From Myxococcota bacterium (GTDB taxonomy: Bacteria > Myxococcota > Polyangia > GCA-2747355 > JAKLHH01), in NCBI GenBank assembly GCA_022710245.1, contig JAKLHH010000057.1, positions 1 to 14,616 of the forward strand: 14,616 bases of DNA. The letters are read 5' to 3'. Shown in pieces: positions 13,401 to 14,616 of the stretch. The position numbers were made by a program, and so were the translations under genes. The notes beneath the pieces are model-generated. The model made no database searches, had not been told where the DNA came from, and was given only the letters and a program-made list of their open reading frames with translations. Numbering within the stretch: the stretch's first letter is position 1; each line of letters starts with the position of its first letter.

Positions 13401-14616
13401 TCGGCCTCGAAGCGCCGGGCGCCGAGCTCGCGGGCGAGGTCGAGCGCGCGCTCGAGCGTACGTCCGGCCTCGGCGTAGCGGCCCATGGCCGAGAGGGCGC
13501 GGCCGTAGGTGAGCTTGAAGGCCGCCTCCTCGAAACGCGAGAAGAAGGGGAGGTTCAGCTGCGCGCGCTTCTCGCAGAGCTCGTGCGCTGGCTTCCAGCC
13601 GTTGCCCAGGTTGGCAAAGGCGGTGCACTGGTTGACCAGCAGATCCGCCTCGGTCTGCACGTCCAGCCGCGCGTCGTTCAGATCGTAGGCTCGTCCATAG
13701 AGGACGATCGCCTCCTCCAGCCAGCCGCGCATGCGTTGACCGAGGAGGCGCTCGCGCATCTCGTAGACCCAGCCGAGCGTCATGTGGCCGAAGGGGCTCT
13801 GGGGCCCGAGCGCGATGGCGCGCTGCAGGTGCTTCTCGGCGCTGGCGAGGACGTCCTCGGTGATCGGGCTGGAGAAGGTCGCCAGGTAGCCGAGGCCATA
13901 GGCTCCGATGAAGTCACCCGGGTCCTTGCGGACCCTGGCCGCGTAGCGTCCGAGGAGCTCCTGGCGCTCGCCCCGCGCGACCCCGAACTGGATCAGCTTG
14001 CGGTGCGCCTGCACGTTCTGCGGGTCGAGCTCGAGCATGCGGCGGTAGCGCTTGTCGGCGAGCGCGCGCTCACCGTCGCGCTCGAGCTGCGCCGCCTCGA
14101 GGAGCGAGAGGCGCAGGTACTCGGCGCGGGCGCGCGCGTGGTGCTCGTGGCCCGGCTCGTAGGCTCGGACGATCCGCTCGTAGGCCGCCAGAGCCTGGCT
14201 GTAGAAGGAGAGCGCCTCCGAGAGGCGGCCTGCCTTGCGCAGGCGGTCCGAGTTGGCGAGGCAGAGCCGGCCCAGTTCGAATGCGGCCGTCGTGCTCTCG
14301 CGCAGGAGCGCCGCGTACCGCGTGGTGACCTCGCCCAGGGCCTGGATCGCCAGCCCGAGGCGGCCGTTGGCCTCGTGCAGCCTGGCCAGGCGCTGGCCGG
14401 CCATGGCGCAGAAGAGGGGCTTGTCACGGTTGCCGTCGATCAGCGCCCGCAGGGCCTCGACCTCCTGCTGGCCCTCGCGCCGCTTGGTCCGGGGAGCCGC
14501 GCTCGTCGCGGGCTGTGCGCTCTGTCCGACTTGCATCTTCGCGCGCCGCGAGCCAGCGCTGTTGGCCCCGGGCGCCTTGCCCGCCGGCCGCGCGGCTGCG
14601 CGCTGCAGGAGCAGCA
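7430..14616 (-). CDS. giant TPR-CHAT protein with a second, apparently inactive CHAT-like domain (5' end not closed)
   Basis: At least 2368 residues are visible, numbered from the first ATG at 14536. The frame has no stop up to the window edge and that ATG lacks a ribosome binding site, so the true start probably lies beyond 14616. The order is: TPR-like helices (about 40-480), helical region, hydrophobic stretch (634-653), Lys/Asp repeats (659-763), helices and CHAT-like domain (about 1040-1345), second TPR array (about 1355-1950), coiled coil (about 1970-2035), and CHAT peptidase domain (about 2035-2365). The last has His2241-Gly and Cys2281-Glu-Ser, the clan CD dyad. It also has the CHAT landmarks Pro2136-Ala-Gly-Pro-Leu and the Trp-Arg-Val-Ser-Asp and Ala-Leu-Arg segments near the end. 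CHAT proteases, activated through their TPRs, cleave partner proteins in several bacterial systems such as defence. No partner is seen here. No signal peptide is visible. Confidence 0.9.
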   Translation of the reverse strand, partial: LLLQRAAARPAGKAPGANSAGSRRAKMQVGQSAQPATSAAPRTKRREGQQEVEALRALIDGNRDKPLFCAMAGQRLARLHEANGRLGLAIQALGEVTTRYAALLRESTTAAFELGRLCLANSDRLRKAGRLSEALSFYSQALAAYERIVRAYEPGHEHHARARAEYLRLSLLEAAQLERDGERALADKRYRRMLELDPQNVQAHRKLIQFGVARGERQELLGRYAARVRKDPGDFIGAYGLGYLATFSSPITEDVLASAEKHLQRAIALGPQSPFGHMTLGWVYEMRERLLGQRMRGWLEEAIVLYGRAYDLNDARLDVQTEADLLVNQCTAFANLGNGWKPAHELCEKRAQLNLPFFSRFEEAAFKLTYGRALSAMGRYAEAGRTLERALDLARELGARRFEAEVVARLALNAHLEGDYDASSRFLAQAAEHYRQQGQHQRLAGLTRSLAYNAILDRDPAEAARQVAEARRLLARHGSPPIDGWSGSGDAGRSSAPFGFDAVDEAHAALALEEMILRGQKAWPEILSLLERRLANRRQALKLRKDDELERELLLLQHRIALARARLGDPAGSQSTLEAALAAAEKLQTNEKKGFEADAALFPLQVALALSGTEATLAEAARGRPRADALRRELSRLQQLESWRAAAQEKKKKELLPDRLRLPLWGALALLSFHAGLAGEEALPPATKDKPARKDGKDDQAKDDQAKDDQAKDDQAKDDQAKDKDKAAEKDKKDQAKEKDQAARKDKKDQAKEKDQATKKDKKDQAKEKDQATKKDGKGGKAKEDDEDRPRTPAELALDRLLRRGRPLVRSVELLRAVMRELAPGADAPTAAEREELAGTAREKGVLAPLWTPLSPHERLRWYVLTGLNLAEVASALSPAAALEQHPTSDLLRELAGLCTQHELGALRYVVASELAARRGDLRAMQAAVDGLLARPPLLLEEAGTAQAELVRRRIFRRALGLALAKGELAAALAFAEQEERRGFVDELLALPPGAVGRAAAPLRRLLERAKAYRAHLAAEDPEAPEAKRQAWRAALDSRERAVRSDLAALQAASPRVAGLLTAPALPFAELVRALGPEDRLVAALVSGDRVTLLGLGPDGKPLAEVLPGSASELASQLQAEAQPTSTSQPAGKTPAQPPGSASERATPQLAAKLLGPALGRLAGKARRVYLDLGRLAPTLKPEPLLPGRAVVRLATAWELLDAHAVRNLAGRGGLVAGAEPTHAGELARALGLRPLAGEKLSLASLPLPFEDAGVLVLAAPLRFDGGEAPAARLLLPSATEGGERLGDLRLGHALGQPLRGQLLVLTELRHTPGRERAERVALARLVHAAGVPSLLVVEDGPRDPATLAAALRPLLAVLPGGELAAALAKSPARATLALHGHGGLTPAEATAFAKAQLMARVRAGAGAFDRRQLGDAVEHLEAALRVMEFLGEEKFLDGALLYLGNAYTLLEDYPRAVPKLERLLALRQKAIAEARRAGKPAPLLAAQAKWVQALQSMAWLRMRNTQYKEALAANRQAIDLFLEVKRPLLAQPAYDQRSIIAEKQGDMKEALAYARRALEAARAALTASPKSASAQATVVSAAGRLARLLRMRFSDYGPAMDAARLALAHLPPVKPAQLAAAEASRAALAAQAAAAQGKELAAVKAKLAAATALRKQLADAIEDRVGAVLEISRIYSARGDYNRAVEQAEEALTLARQAKLPLEDSALLELVNNLYYTGAYARALTTADDGLRAAGGNELRQIQFHNAKGSISAALGRTAEALASLEEALRIATRLALPAEIAASHNNLGNALRLAGRFEDARARFQKAFAIDRQQKDRLGMAFDHANLGLAEELLGRKREARSQLERALSLSREIGAPLNELKAQAGLARLELGGGKAAAALARLRAGLATASRLGLRNWAWRFHLLGSRALRRQNDRAAARTELERGLALIEELPPRQRKALGAPKVEEDPEDLYDELIDLLAAEGQAEAALDLSERLRARSFIDRASSGTLAFPQKETAALLAKLTGLQQELEASRSARARARTAAEVKAADGEVKRVAGELAAAKRALAALGPQLPSLVSVDAWRLARLRPLLAAHPGALFVSYHLTEKTLIIWALERGALRMQRVQVTRRALEQAVGRYRERLGRFHPVDDLAQQLHRWLLAPVLPAGGAKRLVVVPAGPLHVLPFAALHDGRDHVVARSAVTTLPSLNALRFLPAARPAGGRRVALGWAGTGERPLSFTVREAAAVGEALPGTLVLGGAEATRARLLKEAAGAELLHVASHGRFDEEAPLLSALELADGELPLVQVLGLKLKAELVILSSCESGLGQLDGADGVLGLQAAFLLAGARRVIASLWRVSDLGSALLMKHVARRLAKGEPPEAALRGGQLEVRRRYPHPAFWAGFRLDGAP
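7433..8434 (-). other. active-type CHAT domain (residues about 2035-2368)
   Basis: The catalytic pair is His2241 in Ala-Ser-His-Gly-Arg-Phe and Cys2281 in Ser-Ser-Cys-Glu-Ser-Gly, 40 residues apart. The Val-Val-Val-Pro-Ala-Gly-Pro-Leu strand and turn at 2133-2140 is the usual CHAT landmark. A pre-CHAT motif, Glu1952-Arg-Leu-Arg-Ala-Arg-Ser-Phe-Ile-Asp1961, precedes it, as in known TPR-CHAT proteins. Confidence 0.9.
10502..11419 (-). other. degenerate CHAT-like domain (residues about 1040-1345)
   Basis: Landmarks match the C-terminal CHAT domain at a steady offset of about 1000 residues. The pre-CHAT motif Glu951...Phe958-Val-Asp960 corresponds to Glu1952...Phe1959-Ile-Asp1961. The strand at 1143-1147 corresponds to 2132-2136. 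Ala-Ala-Pro1235-Leu-Arg-Phe takes the place of Ala-Ser-His2241-Gly-Arg-Phe. Leu-Thr-Glu-Leu1283 takes the place of Leu-Ser-Ser-Cys2281. Both catalytic residues are lost. The alignment was done by eye. Confidence 0.65.
12287..12421 (-). repeat. three in-frame 45-base repeats (Lys/Asp-rich linker)
   Basis: Units at 12287-12331, 12332-12376 and 12377-12421 are nearly identical, with a partial unit after them. Each encodes 15 residues of the type KDKKDQAKEKDQATK inside the giant CHAT protein. The linker is highly charged and probably extended or helical. Confidence 0.9.
12450..12524 (-). repeat. five identical in-frame 15-base repeats encoding Asp-Asp-Gln-Ala-Lys
   Basis: TTGGCCTGATCGTCC (plus-strand reading) is repeated five times without change from 12450 to 12524. 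The array adjoins the 45-base repeats, and together they code for the charged linker at residues about 659-763. Perfect identity points to recent slippage or recombination. Confidence 0.92.

Noticed and set aside
1..14616. Gasdermin, Cas, toxin-antitoxin or transposase partner for the CHAT protein
   Set aside because: I looked for short membrane-pore-like proteins, nuclease motifs and inverted-repeat-bounded elements beside the CHAT gene. None is visible, so no defence-system claim is made.

Overview
The window is a very GC-rich, gene-dense bacterial fragment. Two secreted lipoproteins with clean lipoboxes, a small outer-membrane-type protein ending in Phe, and a giant TPR-CHAT protein point to a Gram-negative environmental bacterium. 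A member of the Myxococcota or a related deltaproteobacterial lineage is the best guess. This rests on composition and protein style only, because no rRNA or tRNA gene is present.

Layout, left to right. Minus strand: the 5' end of a lipoprotein gene (81 to <1), a DUF362 protein (1494 to 199) and a POT/PTR-type major facilitator peptide transporter (2998 to 1598). These three share one direction with gaps of about 100-120 bases. A divergent intergenic region of about 310 bases (2999-3311) holds several candidate regulatory sequences. Plus strand: a lipoprotein with a caspase-like (clan CD-type) His/Cys pair and a C-terminal PPC domain (3312-4949), a small predicted outer-membrane beta-barrel protein (5154-5681), and an overlapping exported metzincin-like zinc protease with a beta-rich C-terminal half (5633-7285). 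Minus strand again, convergent: a giant TPR/CHAT protein (14616 to 7430). It is open at the right edge, and its last 2368 residues are visible. Two hairpins, one with 21-bp perfect arms, separate the convergent genes.

The main observation is the architecture of the giant protein. It reads TPR - Lys/Asp repeat linker - CHAT-like domain - TPR - CHAT. The C-terminal CHAT domain has an intact His2241/Cys2281 pair. The internal CHAT-like domain lies about 1000 residues earlier and keeps the pre-CHAT motif and fold landmarks, but has Pro1235 and Leu1283 where the catalytic residues should be. It looks like a large tandem duplication in which one copy became a pseudoprotease.

Three unrelated putative peptidases (caspase-like lipoprotein, metzincin-like protease, CHAT) and a peptide transporter lie within 14.6 kb. 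A shared proteolytic or peptide theme is possible, but the divergent and convergent orientations mean they are not one operon, and the grouping may be chance. No gasdermin, CRISPR-associated gene, transposase or phage gene is visible.
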